Below are positions 35,736-45,175 of a stretch of DNA of 64,000 nt, piece after piece. Source of the stretch: Pseudomaricurvus hydrocarbonicus (lineage in GTDB: Bacteria > Pseudomonadota > Gammaproteobacteria > Pseudomonadales > Cellvibrionaceae); NCBI RefSeq assembly GCF_011602365.1, contig NZ_JAAONZ010000005.1, positions 124,001-188,000 on the forward strand, read 5' to 3'. The translations under genes and the position numbers were made by a program. Within the stretch, counting starts at the first letter, position 1. Each line of letters begins with the position of its first letter. The notes beneath the pieces were generated by a model that was not told where the DNA came from, did not search any database, and saw only the letters and a program-made list of their open reading frames with translations.

Positions 35736-35795
35736 TCGACTACAATCGGTTCAACGACAACCGTATCAACGACAACCATACCTACGACAGACACC
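35736..35795. repeat. 15-bp tandem repeat, four units
   Basis: tcgactacaatcggt, tcaacgacaaccgta, tcaacgacaaccata and cctacgacagacacc run head to tail at 35736-35795. It lies in the divergent SDR/LysR intergenic region, next to the LysR-type operator. Confidence 0.85.
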
Positions 35796-35830
35796 GGATC
35801 CCGAGTGCGGATAATGGTAGGGCTTCTCCT

Positions 35831-35883
35831 TGTATATCACCAATACAACATTCGGCGTGCTAATATAACGACATTGTATATCT
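35831..35883. promoter_or_regulatory. LysR-type operator
   Basis: TTGTAT-atcacca-ATACAA (35831-35849) is a perfect dyad containing GTAT-N7-ATAC with the T-N11-A geometry of LysR proteins. A second TTGTATATC is at 35875-35883, 44 bp away, as expected for recognition and activation sites. Position between the divergent LysR and SDR genes supports the call. Confidence 0.7.
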
Positions 35884-35901
35884 CAGACAGAGAAAGTCGT
35901 T

Positions 35902-36801
35902 GTGGAAACCCGAAGATTGACCTATTTCATGCGCGTCGCCGAAGACGGCTCCTTAACAAAAGCCTCGGGTGTTTTACGCATTGCACAGCCCGCGCTGAGT
36001 CGCCAAATCCGCTTGTTGGAAGAAGAGTTGGGCGTGACTTTGTTCACTCGCACGGCCAGGGGCATGCTACTGACCGAGGAGGGTGAATATCTTCGCAGCG
36101 CCATTGCCGGGCCGCTGCGGGAGTTGGATATGGCTCTGCACAACATTCGCTCAATGGGGGCGACAATGGCGGCCAATTTTACCTTGGGTTTACCACCGGG
36201 CCTGACAGATTCTCTGGCGATGCCAGTCATTCAGGCGCTTCGGGAAACATTCCCCAACATTCGACTGTGTGTCGTCGAAGGGGCGACAGGGGTATTGATC
36301 GACTGGTTAGGTCGTGGTGTTATTGATTTTGCCATCCTCGAGGAATCATCACGCAATGATCGGTTGACAGAAGAACGGATTGCCACGCTGCCTCTGGTCA
36401 TTGTGGGGCCCCAATCGTCCCCGTTACCCCACCATGGAGACATCCCCCACTCGAGTGCTCTGCAATTGCCATTGGTGTTACCGTCTCATCACCTGGGTGT
36501 GCGGGGGGCAATCAACGATGTCGCGGCAAAATCGCACTGCGCCCTGAAGATCAGCACGGAAACAGACTCACACCGGCTGATCGCTGATCTGGTGGCCGGC
36601 GGGTCGGGTTACACGCTCATGCCGGAATGTTATCTTACCCAAAAGCTGGCGGAGCACGCTTTGAAAACATGGAGCTTGTCCAGGCCTGCCCCCTGTATTG
36701 AGATTTTTTTGTCGACTCGGGAAAACAGCAAAATATCCGGGCGACAATTTAGCGAAGTTACTAAAATGATTTCTGATGTTGCTAAAAGACAATTGAACTA
36801 G
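35902..36801 (+). CDS. LysR family transcriptional regulator
   Basis: 299-residue regulator with an N-terminal winged HTH (METRRLTYFMRVAEDGSLTK, ASGVLRIAQPALSRQIRLLE) and a periplasmic-binding-like effector domain from about residue 90. The start is GTG at 35902. Divergent from the SDR-SnoaL-ADH operon, with a GTAT-N7-ATAC operator immediately upstream. The inducer is unknown. It most resembles LysR proteins of the aromatic/keto-acid catabolism group, but that is impression only. Confidence 0.92.
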   Translation: METRRLTYFMRVAEDGSLTKASGVLRIAQPALSRQIRLLEEELGVTLFTRTARGMLLTEEGEYLRSAIAGPLRELDMALHNIRSMGATMAANFTLGLPPGLTDSLAMPVIQALRETFPNIRLCVVEGATGVLIDWLGRGVIDFAILEESSRNDRLTEERIATLPLVIVGPQSSPLPHHGDIPHSSALQLPLVLPSHHLGVRGAINDVAAKSHCALKISTETDSHRLIADLVAGGSGYTLMPECYLTQKLAEHALKTWSLSRPAPCIEIFLSTRENSKISGRQFSEVTKMISDVAKRQLN

Positions 36802-36939
36802 AAAGGCACGAGGTTGCCATTCACAATCAGTATTATCGAGCGGCTTTATTCGTTGCGGAACGAAACGGCAGTTATCGCCTGAAACGCCATGGTAGCTCAG
36901 CAGGTTAATGTTATTAACAGGACACAAGGAAAAGTAGCA

Positions 36940-37494
36940 ATGATCAAACAATGTAAAGTGCTTATCTTCGGTCTCGCGGTGGCGGCTTCGTCTGCCCTTG
37001 CGGGGGAATTTTCCCTAACCAGTCAAACCATTCATGAAGGCGCAATGCTGACAAACGAACAGGTGTTCAATGGCTTTGGCTGTAGTGGTGAAAATATTTC
37101 ACCGGATCTGAAGTGGACGTCGGGCCCCAGTGGTACCAAGAGTTATGCGTTGACGGTTTATGACCCGGATGCCCCTACCGGTTCAGGCTGGTGGCATTGG
37201 ATTGCTTACAATATACCGGCCAACGTCACTGAATTTTCGAAAAATGCCGGCACCGAAGACGGCGCATTGCTACCTGCGGGTGTCGTTCAGGGGCGTTCTG
37301 ATTTTGGCAGCTACAGTTTCGGCGGCGCGTGTCCACCGGAAGGGGATAATGCCCACCGCTACATTTTTACGGTACACGCCCTTAAAACGGAGCATATTGA
37401 ACTTCCAAAAGATGCCAGTGCCGCGTTGATTGGATTTATGATTAATGCCAATTCACTTGGCAAGGCTACTTTAGTTGCGACTTATGGCCGCTGA
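36940..37494 (+). CDS. YbhB/YbcL family PEBP-like protein, exported
   Basis: 184-residue protein with a signal peptide (LIFGLAVAASSALAGE, cleavage after ALA) and the PEBP core: SPDLKWTSGP, YALTVYDPDAPTGSGWWHW, GACPPEGDNAHRYIFTVHAL. The DPDAP and GDNAHRY motifs form the ligand pocket. Bacterial members have no settled function. The start at 36940 follows AAGGA with 9-base spacing. A stem-loop follows the gene. Confidence 0.9.
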   Translation: MIKQCKVLIFGLAVAASSALAGEFSLTSQTIHEGAMLTNEQVFNGFGCSGENISPDLKWTSGPSGTKSYALTVYDPDAPTGSGWWHWIAYNIPANVTEFSKNAGTEDGALLPAGVVQGRSDFGSYSFGGACPPEGDNAHRYIFTVHALKTEHIELPKDASAALIGFMINANSLGKATLVATYGR

Positions 37495-37495
37495 G

Positions 37496-37523
37496 ACAGG
37501 GCCATTGCAAAACCAGGCCCTGT
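37496..37523 (+). terminator. Stem-loop after the PEBP gene
   Basis: ACAGGGCC (37496-37503) pairs with GGCCCTGT (37516-37523), followed by tgtgtgctt. Perfect 8-bp stem but weak T-tract; a probable terminator before the ABC operon. Confidence 0.6.
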
Positions 37524-37564
37524 TGTGTGCTTGCGATGTCTGATTGATGAGGTAGCGAGCGTCT

Positions 37565-38284
37565 ATGCCCCCTGACACCAGTGATGTAGTGTTTCATGCC
37601 GAAGGCATCACCAAAGTTTACGATATGGGTGAGGTCCAGGTTCACGCGCTGCGGGGGGTGAGCCTGGATTTGTATCGCGGTGAATTTGTGGTGATGCTGG
37701 GGGCCTCCGGCTCTGGAAAGTCGACACTGCTGAACATCCTCGGAGGCTTGGATACGGCGACGGATGGCAATGTCACCTACTGCGGTAAAAACCTCACACG
37801 TGCCTCGAATCGGGAGTTGACGGATTATCGCCGCCACCACGTGGGTTTTGTGTTTCAGTTTTACAATCTGATTCCCAGTCTCACTGCCGAAGAGAACGTC
37901 GCTGTGGTGACCGAGATAGCCGATGATCCCATGTTGCCCGCTGAGGCATTGGAGCTGGTGGGTTTAGGGGATCGGTTGCATCACTTCCCGGCACAATTAT
38001 CCGGCGGTCAGCAGCAGCGGGTCGCGATTGCCCGGGCGATTGCCAAGCGTCCCGCGGTGCTGCTGTGTGATGAGCCCACCGGAGCGTTGGATTCCACCAC
38101 CGGCGTGGTGGTGTTGGAGGCCTTGCGACGGGTGAACCGCGAGTTGAATACCACAGTTGCCATTATTACGCACAATGCGGGTATTGCAGAGATGGCGGAT
38201 CGGGTTATTTATCTTATCGACGGTCAGATCAGCGACATAAAGAACAACGAGAGCATCAAAACGCCCAGCGAGATCGTCTGGTAA
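37565..38284 (+). CDS. ABC transporter ATP-binding protein (LolD/MacB-like)
   Basis: 239-residue ATPase. Walker [10 protein letters not shown] (46-54), signature [19 protein letters not shown] and Walker [12 protein letters not shown]. This belongs to the branch partnering FtsX-type permeases, which extrude substrates or act as mechanotransmitters rather than importing. Its stop overlaps the permease start (TAATG at 38282-38286), so the two are coupled. Confidence 0.92.
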   Translation: MPPDTSDVVFHAEGITKVYDMGEVQVHALRGVSLDLYRGEFVVMLGASGSGKSTLLNILGGLDTATDGNVTYCGKNLTRASNRELTDYRRHHVGFVFQFYNLIPSLTAEENVAVVTEIADDPMLPAEALELVGLGDRLHHFPAQLSGGQQQRVAIARAIAKRPAVLLCDEPTGALDSTTGVVVLEALRRVNRELNTTVAIITHNAGIAEMADRVIYLIDGQISDIKNNESIKTPSEIVW

Positions 38285-40653
38285 TGCGCTATCAGGCCCT
38301 GCAAACAAAACTCTGGCGCGAATTGTGGCACATGCGCGGTCAGGTGCTGGCTATCATGTTGGTGATCGTGGGTGGGGTTAGCGTGTGCGTGATGAGTTTA
38401 TCCACCTACGATTCATTGCTGAACACCCGGGACACCTACTACCGCGAGCACAATTTTGGTCAGGTGTTTGCCAAATTGAAACGCGCGCCAGGATCATTAA
38501 TGCGCTCCATTACGGAAATTCCGGGGGTGGCGTTGGCGGAATCCCGAGTTATTGCTCAAGTCAATCTGGAAGTTCCGGGTTTTGCTGATCCTGTCAGCGG
38601 CCTGCTCACTTCCATTCCCGATGGCCGTCAACCGCGTATCAATCGTTTGTACCTGGTTTCCGGCCGTCTGCCTGATCATCGTCGTGATAATGAAATATTG
38701 ATCAGCGATGCCTTTTCCGAAGCGCAGCGGTTAAAGGCAGGGGATTCGCTGGTGGCCATCATTAATGGCCGAAGACGCAGCATGGCAATTGTCGGTGTTG
38801 CCTTATCGCCCGAATATATATACCAAATTGCCCCCGGTGCAATTTTTCCGGATTATAAACGCTTTGGCGTTTTGTGGATGGCGAACCGACCCTTGTCGGC
38901 GGCTTATGACATGGATGGGGCTTTTAACGATGTGGTGATTCAGCTGCAGCCGGGCGCCAGCGCCAACGGCGTGATAGATCGGCTGGACCTGTTGTTGCAA
39001 CGTTACGGCGGTCGCGGGGCCTATGATCGGGATGAGCAATTCTCCAATATGTTTTTGAAGGAGGAATTCACCCAGCTGAAAACCATGGCCTATCTGTTTC
39101 CGACCATTTTTCTGGCGGTGGCGGTATTCCTGTTAAACGTGGTGATTACCCGGTTGGTGAGCACCCAGCGGGATATTATTGCCATCCTCAAAGCGTTTGG
39201 TTACAGCAACGGGCAGGTCGGCCTGCATTACGCCCAGCTGGTGATGGTCATAACCGTGTTGGGCATCCTCGGCGGTTTTGCGTTGGGAATTTACCTCGGC
39301 CAGATAACGACCACCACTTACACGGAATATTACCGCTTCCCGGTGCTGCTCTATACGGCCAGACCCCTGATGTTTCTGGGGGTGGGTTTGGTGACCATCC
39401 TGACGGCTTTGTTTGGCACCTGGCGAGCCGTGCACATCGCGGTGAAATTACCCCCGGCCGAGGCCATGCGGCCTGAACCGCCGCAATATTACCGCCGTTC
39501 GTGGCTGGAGACATTGGGATTGCAGCGCTGGTTTTCTCCGCCTGGCAAAATGATTGTCAGGCATATGCAAAAGAAGCCCTTAAAAACCGGCTTGTCAATT
39601 ATCGGCCTGTCGATGGCGGGGGCCATTATGATGGTGGGTAACTTTCAGACAGATGCGGTGAAGATGATGATGCATGTGCAGTTTAATCTGGCCCAACAAC
39701 AAGATCTGGAAGTCACCCTCTACGAGCCGGTGGCGACAAGCGCGCTGTCCAGCCTAAGGGCCATTCCCGGGGTTGAATATGTGGAGGGCTTAAGAAAAGT
39801 ACCCATTAAATTGCATTATCAGCACCGCAGTTTTCGAACCAGCCTGCAGGGTATTCCTGCTGATTCCCAGTTGCAAAATGTCTTAACCACAGAGCTGGAA
39901 AACATCGCCATGCCAGAGAACGGCTTGATGGTGGTAGAACACCTCGGACACAAACTAGGTTTTAGCACCGGTGATGTGGTGATGGTGGAAAGTCTGGAAG
40001 GACAACAGCGCACTGTGCCGGTGACAGTAACTGCACTGTCGCAGCAGTATCTGGGGGTCGGGAGTTATATGAGACGTGAGAACGTCAATCGCCTGATGGG
40101 GGAAGGTGATGCGGTCAATACTGTGCTAATGAGCATCGATCCGGAGCTGGCTGATCTTGTGTATCAGCGTTTGAAAGAAATGCCTCTGGTCGCCAGTATC
40201 AATATTCGCCAGACCGTCATTGAAAGCTTCCATAACACCCTGAAACAGGTGCTGCTTACGTTTACCTTTATTAATGCGGTCTTGGGGGCTGTGATCGCTT
40301 TTGGCGTGGTCTACAACACCGTTCGTATCGCCTTGGCCGAACATGGACGGGAGCTGGTCAGTATGAGGGTGCTCGGTTACACCCACGCAGAAGTGGCTTA
40401 TATCCTGTTGGGGGAGCTGGCACTGATGACGCTAATCAGTTTACCTTTAGGTTTTTTGCTGGGGACCTGGTTGTGTGAATTTATGAGTTACAACATGAAG
40501 TCGGACTTGTTTCGGGTACCGCTGGTTTTAACGTCGTACACTTATGCCTTTTCGGCGCTGGTGGTGATTGTTTCGGCACTGGTCTCGGGTATGCTGGTAT
40601 GGCGCCGACTTAGGACGTTGGATTTGGTTGAAGTCTTAAAAACCCGGGAATAG
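38284..40653 (+). CDS. FtsX-type ABC permease
   Basis: 789-residue inner-membrane protein with one N-terminal membrane segment, a large periplasmic region, a first FtsX core (about residues 265-390), a second periplasmic region, and a second FtsX core near the C-terminus (about 660-785: VIAFGVVYNTVRIALAEHGR, LVSMRVLGYTHAEV). The duplicated arrangement is typical of permeases in DevC/MacB-like exporters of about 800 residues. ATG at 38284 overlaps the ATPase stop. Substrate unknown. Confidence 0.88.
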   Translation: MRYQALQTKLWRELWHMRGQVLAIMLVIVGGVSVCVMSLSTYDSLLNTRDTYYREHNFGQVFAKLKRAPGSLMRSITEIPGVALAESRVIAQVNLEVPGFADPVSGLLTSIPDGRQPRINRLYLVSGRLPDHRRDNEILISDAFSEAQRLKAGDSLVAIINGRRRSMAIVGVALSPEYIYQIAPGAIFPDYKRFGVLWMANRPLSAAYDMDGAFNDVVIQLQPGASANGVIDRLDLLLQRYGGRGAYDRDEQFSNMFLKEEFTQLKTMAYLFPTIFLAVAVFLLNVVITRLVSTQRDIIAILKAFGYSNGQVGLHYAQLVMVITVLGILGGFALGIYLGQITTTTYTEYYRFPVLLYTARPLMFLGVGLVTILTALFGTWRAVHIAVKLPPAEAMRPEPPQYYRRSWLETLGLQRWFSPPGKMIVRHMQKKPLKTGLSIIGLSMAGAIMMVGNFQTDAVKMMMHVQFNLAQQQDLEVTLYEPVATSALSSLRAIPGVEYVEGLRKVPIKLHYQHRSFRTSLQGIPADSQLQNVLTTELENIAMPENGLMVVEHLGHKLGFSTGDVVMVESLEGQQRTVPVTVTALSQQYLGVGSYMRRENVNRLMGEGDAVNTVLMSIDPELADLVYQRLKEMPLVASINIRQTVIESFHNTLKQVLLTFTFINAVLGAVIAFGVVYNTVRIALAEHGRELVSMRVLGYTHAEVAYILLGELALMTLISLPLGFLLGTWLCEFMSYNMKSDLFRVPLVLTSYTYAFSALVVIVSALVSGMLVWRRLRTLDLVEVLKTRE

Positions 40654-40758
40654 CTGGATGGTCGGAATCGCTAGAGGGTTGATGAGGATGAAAGCAAATC
40701 CACATTTAACCGACACAAGTTTCATCTCTGAGCTGAAAATCGAAAGAGTAAAAAAACC

Positions 40759-41967
40759 ATGATTTCCACACGCAATGTGATTTTTGGTGTTGTAGCCGCT
40801 CTCATCGGACTGCTGTTGTTTCTGGGCTTACGCCCACAACCGGTGTTGGTGGAAGTCACCGAAGTGGTACGTGCGCCCTTGCGAGTCAGCATCGAGGAGG
40901 AGGGGGTCACCCGGTTAAAAGACCGTTATCTGGTCTCGGCTCCGGTATCCGGTTTTGTGCGGCGTATTGACTGGGAAGTGGGGGATCTTTTCAAACAAAA
41001 CGATTTACTGACCGAATTGGAACCGCTGCGCTCCAATGTGCTTGACCCGCGCAGTCGTGCTGAAGCCGAGGCCCGCATCGCAGCGGCCCGATCCGCTTTG
41101 TCTGCCGCAGAAGAACAAGCAGCGGCGGCAGGAGCTGACGCCGAACGTTATGCTGAAGAATATCAACGCAAACTGAAGCTCAGCAAGACCCGTGTCATCT
41201 CTGAAGACGAATTAAGCCAGGCCAGAGCTGACAATCAGCGTGCCAAAGCGCTGCTGCGTTCGGCCCAATTCGCCGTTGATGTGGCCCGCTACGACCTGGA
41301 TGCTGCCAGTACGCAATTGAAATATTCAGCCGCCCAAAACTCGGTAGGCGTACTGAAGGAACGCGTGCCGATCAAGGCTCCGGTTAGCGGTCGGGTATTA
41401 AAAATTTTACGTGAAAGTGAAGGGGTGGTAGTTGCCGGCACACCCTTGTTGGAACTGGGTGATCCCGCAGCCCTGGAGGTGGCGGTGGATGTTTTGAGTT
41501 TTGACGCGGTGCAAATTTCGCCCGGCACACCCGTGGAGTTGCAACGCTGGGGCGGTCAACTGCTGCAGGGTGTCGTGCGCCTGGTCGAGCCTGTGGGGTT
41601 CACCGAAGTTTCCGCACTGGGCGTGGAAGAACAGCGGGTTTGGGTAATTGTGGATATCACCTCCGGTGCTGAACAGTGGAAGAATCTGGGTGATGGCTAT
41701 CGTATTGAAGCCACTTTCATCCTTTGGGACGGCGACGATGTGTTGCAAGTTCCGAATGCGAGCCTGTTTCGCATCAGTGGGGAGTGGGCATTATTTTTGG
41801 TTAATGATGGATATGCCGAGCTGCGTAAGGTCAGGTTGGGTAAACGCAACGGGCTCTACTCACAGGTGATTGAGGGGGTGGCCTTGGGTGAGCGAGTCAT
41901 ACAGCACCCGGATAATAATCTGGCCGATGGCAAGAGAATTAAGATCAGGCAAGTTAACATCAGGTAA
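40759..41967 (+). CDS. Efflux periplasmic adaptor (HlyD/membrane-fusion protein)
   Basis: 402-residue adaptor with one N-terminal membrane anchor (VIFGVVAALIGLLLFLGL), a lipoyl-like half (RYLVSAPVSGFVRRIDWEVG), an alanine-rich coiled-coil hairpin of about residues 90-185 and a second lipoyl half (VPIKAPVSGRVLKIL), then beta-barrel domains. It follows the permease by 105 bases on the same strand. Together they make a three-part exporter. No outer-membrane TolC-like gene is in the window. Confidence 0.9.
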   Translation: MISTRNVIFGVVAALIGLLLFLGLRPQPVLVEVTEVVRAPLRVSIEEEGVTRLKDRYLVSAPVSGFVRRIDWEVGDLFKQNDLLTELEPLRSNVLDPRSRAEAEARIAAARSALSAAEEQAAAAGADAERYAEEYQRKLKLSKTRVISEDELSQARADNQRAKALLRSAQFAVDVARYDLDAASTQLKYSAAQNSVGVLKERVPIKAPVSGRVLKILRESEGVVVAGTPLLELGDPAALEVAVDVLSFDAVQISPGTPVELQRWGGQLLQGVVRLVEPVGFTEVSALGVEEQRVWVIVDITSGAEQWKNLGDGYRIEATFILWDGDDVLQVPNASLFRISGEWALFLVNDGYAELRKVRLGKRNGLYSQVIEGVALGERVIQHPDNNLADGKRIKIRQVNIR

Positions 41968-42018
41968 GTAAGCACGAGGGACTGACACTGATCGTTATTG
42001 TAAGTCTGCCTCTAAACT

Positions 42019-43113
42019 TTACGGCGCCGCTGTTACAACCTGACGGTACTGAGCCGCAGTCACCCCGAACCATTTTTTGAAGGCACGAAAAAAGTTGGCG
42101 GCGTAGTCGTAGCCCAACAGATAACTGATTTCCTGCAGCGGCAGGGTGGTGCTGGTCAGGTACTCTTTAGCCAATTCCATCCGCACTTCACTGGCAATGT
42201 GCTTGTAGCTGGTGCCGGCTTTTTTCAGGCGCCGATGAAACGTGTGGGGTGGCAACTGAAACTGATGGGCAAGGGCCTCCAGCGAGGAAAAATGTCTCTG
42301 CGGCGACAGCAAAAGTGCGCGTCTAACCTGATTGACGAGATCACTTTGTGTATCCAGTTGCGACAGAATCAGTGAGCATTGTTCCTGACACAATCTGGCG
42401 GTGGCCGGATTGGCAGTGGGGAAGGGCGTGTCATACCAGGCTTCGGGAAACGATAATTCGGTTTCTTCATGCCCAAAGCTGACCGGGCCCGGGAACAAGG
42501 CCCGATATCGGTCCGCGTAAGCCGGGGCAGGGTAGCCGAGCTTTAATTGCAATTCGGGCCTGCCTGCCAGCGACGGCAAACGCTGGTGCATCCATTTCCA
42601 GGTTGATGTCAGCCATTCTTCCTGCAAATAGATATTGGTGGTTGTCTGCCGGGACGGCGTTGGCAAACGGATGCAAACACGTCCCTGGGTAATGTCACGA
42701 CGGGCCCTGAGCGGGTGGGGATAGAGTGCGTAGTGCTTGGTGGTCAGTTCCCACGATTGGCGAAAGTTTTCCACGCTCAAGGACGCGTATCCCAGCAATC
42801 CCGCATCGGTAATGTCAAAGCAGTTACCCAGCTCCAGAAAAAAGCCGCTGGCTTGCAGGTCCGGCGCCGCCAGTGCCAACAGCTGGTAATACTGCGGCAA
42901 ATCGAGAACCGATGACGACAGGTCGCCCCGATTCGGGCGTATGCCCATCTGCCTCATGGCGGCTTCCAGATCGAACCGCGGTGTTTGCCCTGCTGGGTTG
43001 GCCTCGTCCACACGCTCCACCTGCAGTTGCAGCAATCGACAAAAGTGCCGCAACAGCTTGGCCGCAAGCCGGTGGGTTTCTCGTTGAAGGTCAGCCTGGT
43101 GGGGGAAGGGCAT
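42019..43113 (-). CDS. AraC family regulator (block 2, first)
   Basis: 364-residue regulator. The effector domain is of the arabinose_bd type; the C-terminal HTH pair is FSSLEALAHQFQLPPHTFHR with RRLKKAGTSYK, and LQEISYLLGYDYAANFFRAF with KKWFGVTAAQYR. Divergent from the amidohydrolase-GTPase operon; the paired operator at 43231-43264 lies between them. A 17-bp tandem repeat starts 7 bases upstream of its ATG, and no clear ribosome-binding site is seen. Confidence 0.88.
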   Translation of the reverse strand: MPFPHQADLQRETHRLAAKLLRHFCRLLQLQVERVDEANPAGQTPRFDLEAAMRQMGIRPNRGDLSSSVLDLPQYYQLLALAAPDLQASGFFLELGNCFDITDAGLLGYASLSVENFRQSWELTTKHYALYPHPLRARRDITQGRVCIRLPTPSRQTTTNIYLQEEWLTSTWKWMHQRLPSLAGRPELQLKLGYPAPAYADRYRALFPGPVSFGHEETELSFPEAWYDTPFPTANPATARLCQEQCSLILSQLDTQSDLVNQVRRALLLSPQRHFSSLEALAHQFQLPPHTFHRRLKKAGTSYKHIASEVRMELAKEYLTSTTLPLQEISYLLGYDYAANFFRAFKKWFGVTAAQYRQVVTAAP

Positions 43114-43120
43114 GGTCTAG

Positions 43121-43171
43121 CTCTGGATATGGTTTAGCTCTGGATAGGGTTTGTTTCTGGATAGCGTTTGT
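43121..43171. repeat. 17-bp tandem repeat upstream of AraC gene
   Basis: tctggat recurs at 43122, 43139 and 43156 with conserved ggtttag/gggtttg/gcgtttg tails, three 17-bp units. It occupies the leader of the AraC gene at 42019-43113. Confidence 0.85.
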
Positions 43172-43230
43172 CTCTTGGCACGGTCAAACACTGGCCGGGG
43201 GGATTCGGCCAAGTCCAGCCCGCTAGAGAT

Positions 43231-43264
43231 TGTTATTTAATGATAGTTTTTTGTCAATTAATGA
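43231..43264 (-). promoter_or_regulatory. Paired AraC-type operator upstream of amidohydrolase
   Basis: On the minus strand: TCATTAATTGACA (43264-43252) and TCATTAAATAACA (43243-43231), 21 bp apart. The first differs by one base from the CYP153-side half-site at 48072. Lies 88 bp upstream of the amidohydrolase ATG, between divergent genes. Confidence 0.72.
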
Positions 43265-43351
43265 TATATTTCTGACGATTGACCACTGTTACTCTGCTGC
43301 GCAAAGCGAAGCATATCGCTTGTCGTTTAATGCTCAGCAGGAGAGACAGCA

Positions 43352-45175
43352 ATGAGCCAGAGAGCCGCGGCGTCTACGTCGCAACGTGTCATACAAAAAA
43401 GTGTCAGGCCGAAAAGTGTCAATTACCGTTCCAGCCACGCCGGTCAGGGTGGGGGGATGGCGGATGTGGTGTTGATGAATGGGACCATCTATACCGTTGA
43501 CGATCAACAATCGTGGGCCGAGGCGGTGGCCATCAAAGACGGGCGTTTTCTCGCGGTCGGCAGGCCAGAAGACGTCGAGTCACTGATCGATGCACACACA
43601 CAGATCGTGGATCTGGCGGGGCGCTTTGTCATGCCCGGTCTTTATGACATGCACACCCACCCGGATCTGGCGCTGGCGCCGGGTTACGCGGGGTATCTGG
43701 ACATCGGGCTGGAAAGCCCAACCCCCGCTGATATTCGGCAACGTATTCTGGATTACGCGGCCGCACAGCCGGGAGATGGCTGGATCTACGGCGCATACTT
43801 TGTGCACTTCACCTTTCGGCAAGCGGGCGTTGAGCCCGGTCGGGCGTGGCTGGATGCGATCTTGCCTGATCGCCCGATTGCCATTCTGGACCGTTCCTGG
43901 GGATCCATGATGGTGAACTCCAAAGCGCTGGAGATTGCTCAGATCACTGCCGATACGCCGGATCCGGGCAATGGTTACCTGGAGCGTGACAGCCTCACCG
44001 GCGAGCCGACGGGCATACTGGTGGATGGCGCCTATGCCATGATCCACGCCGCCATGCCGCCCACACCGATGCCGGCCTTAACACGAGCCTATCGCGAGGG
44101 GGTGCAGTATCAATCGTCCCGCGGTGTGGTGGCCACCAAGTACGTCCACGTCTGTGAGCATCGGCTCAACGCCCTCAAAGCCCTCGACGATGCCGGTGAA
44201 CTGACGTTGCGGGTGGAGGCCGCCATCAGTTGGCAGGATGATATTTTCCCGGTGAAGCGGCGCTGGCAACTGATCGCCGGGGAGCGACACTACTACCGCA
44301 GTGCCCGCCTGAGTGCCAATGCGGTCAAGTTTCACTTCGACGGGGTGCATGAAACCCGGTCTTCTTATCTGGCCGGGCCCTGGCCGGGGGAAACCTCCTG
44401 GCGGGGCGGCTTAAACCTGACGCCGGAACACATTACCGACATGGTGGTGGATCTCGACCGCAAGGGCATCCGCGTGATTGCCCACTGCACCGGCGACGGC
44501 GCCTCCGATTTGTTTTTGGATGCCGTTGCCGAAGCCCGGCGTGCGAACGGTGAGGGGGTGCGTCATCAGTGTGCCCATTCCACCTTGTTGCTGCACGAGA
44601 ACCTGGCTCGATTCAAAGCCTTAAACGTAACGGCGGAGTTCTCACCGGCGGCCTGGTACCCCTCGGAGTTTGCCTACGCCAGAACCCACGCTGGCGCCGA
44701 GCGGGTGAAAACCCTGTACAACTTCAAGGGCGTGCTGGAGGCCGGCGGTAACGCGGTTATGGGGACGGACTGGCCCGTGTCGAACATCAATCCCTGGATC
44801 GGTTTTGAAACCATGATCACCCGTCAAAGCCCCTGGGGGGAAGACACCACACCGTTTGTGGGTGAGCCCATTTCTCTGCAGCAGGCCATTGAGGTGGTGA
44901 CCATCAATGGCGCTCGGTGCATGGGGATTGAAGCGCGGGCGGGCAGTATCGAAGTGGGCAAGTCAGCGGATCTGATCGTGCTGGATCGCAATTTGTTCGA
45001 GATCCCGGTGCGCGGCAATCTGCATCGGGCGCAAGTGGATCTCACCGTGATGGAAGGGCAGATTGTCTGGGATCGGCTCGATCAATTTCGCGGCAGCGAG
45101 CTGGAGGCGGTGTGGAAGCCCGAAGAGATCCCCGACTTCGATCCCAAACCCATTGCCCAAAAGGTCGAGCCATGA
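43352..45175 (+). CDS. YtcJ-like amidohydrolase, cytoplasmic
   Basis: 607-residue metal-dependent hydrolase of the Amidohydro_3 type. Metal-site motifs: DMHTHPD (H101, H103), VKFHFDGVHE, HCTGDGASD, HQCAHST and the aspartate in MGTDWPVS; VDLAGRFVMPGLYD and KSADLIVLD frame the barrel. No signal peptide, so cytoplasmic, unlike its paralogue at 50324-52081. The start at 43352 follows AGGAGAGACAGC; a later ATG at 43457 would give a more typical N-terminus. Its stop overlaps the downstream GTPase start by 4 bases. Substrates for this family are poorly known (amides, formamides, cyclic imides). Confidence 0.88.
   Translation: MSQRAAASTSQRVIQKSVRPKSVNYRSSHAGQGGGMADVVLMNGTIYTVDDQQSWAEAVAIKDGRFLAVGRPEDVESLIDAHTQIVDLAGRFVMPGLYDMHTHPDLALAPGYAGYLDIGLESPTPADIRQRILDYAAAQPGDGWIYGAYFVHFTFRQAGVEPGRAWLDAILPDRPIAILDRSWGSMMVNSKALEIAQITADTPDPGNGYLERDSLTGEPTGILVDGAYAMIHAAMPPTPMPALTRAYREGVQYQSSRGVVATKYVHVCEHRLNALKALDDAGELTLRVEAAISWQDDIFPVKRRWQLIAGERHYYRSARLSANAVKFHFDGVHETRSSYLAGPWPGETSWRGGLNLTPEHITDMVVDLDRKGIRVIAHCTGDGASDLFLDAVAEARRANGEGVRHQCAHSTLLLHENLARFKALNVTAEFSPAAWYPSEFAYARTHAGAERVKTLYNFKGVLEAGGNAVMGTDWPVSNINPWIGFETMITRQSPWGEDTTPFVGEPISLQQAIEVVTINGARCMGIEARAGSIEVGKSADLIVLDRNLFEIPVRGNLHRAQVDLTVMEGQIVWDRLDQFRGSELEAVWKPEEIPDFDPKPIAQKVEP

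Noticed and set aside
36888-36910. tRNA-like sequence 'ggtagctcagcaggtta' before the PEBP gene
   Set aside because: It resembles a tRNA D-arm, but no acceptor stem, anticodon arm or T-loop (ggttcgaatcc) follows; chance similarity.
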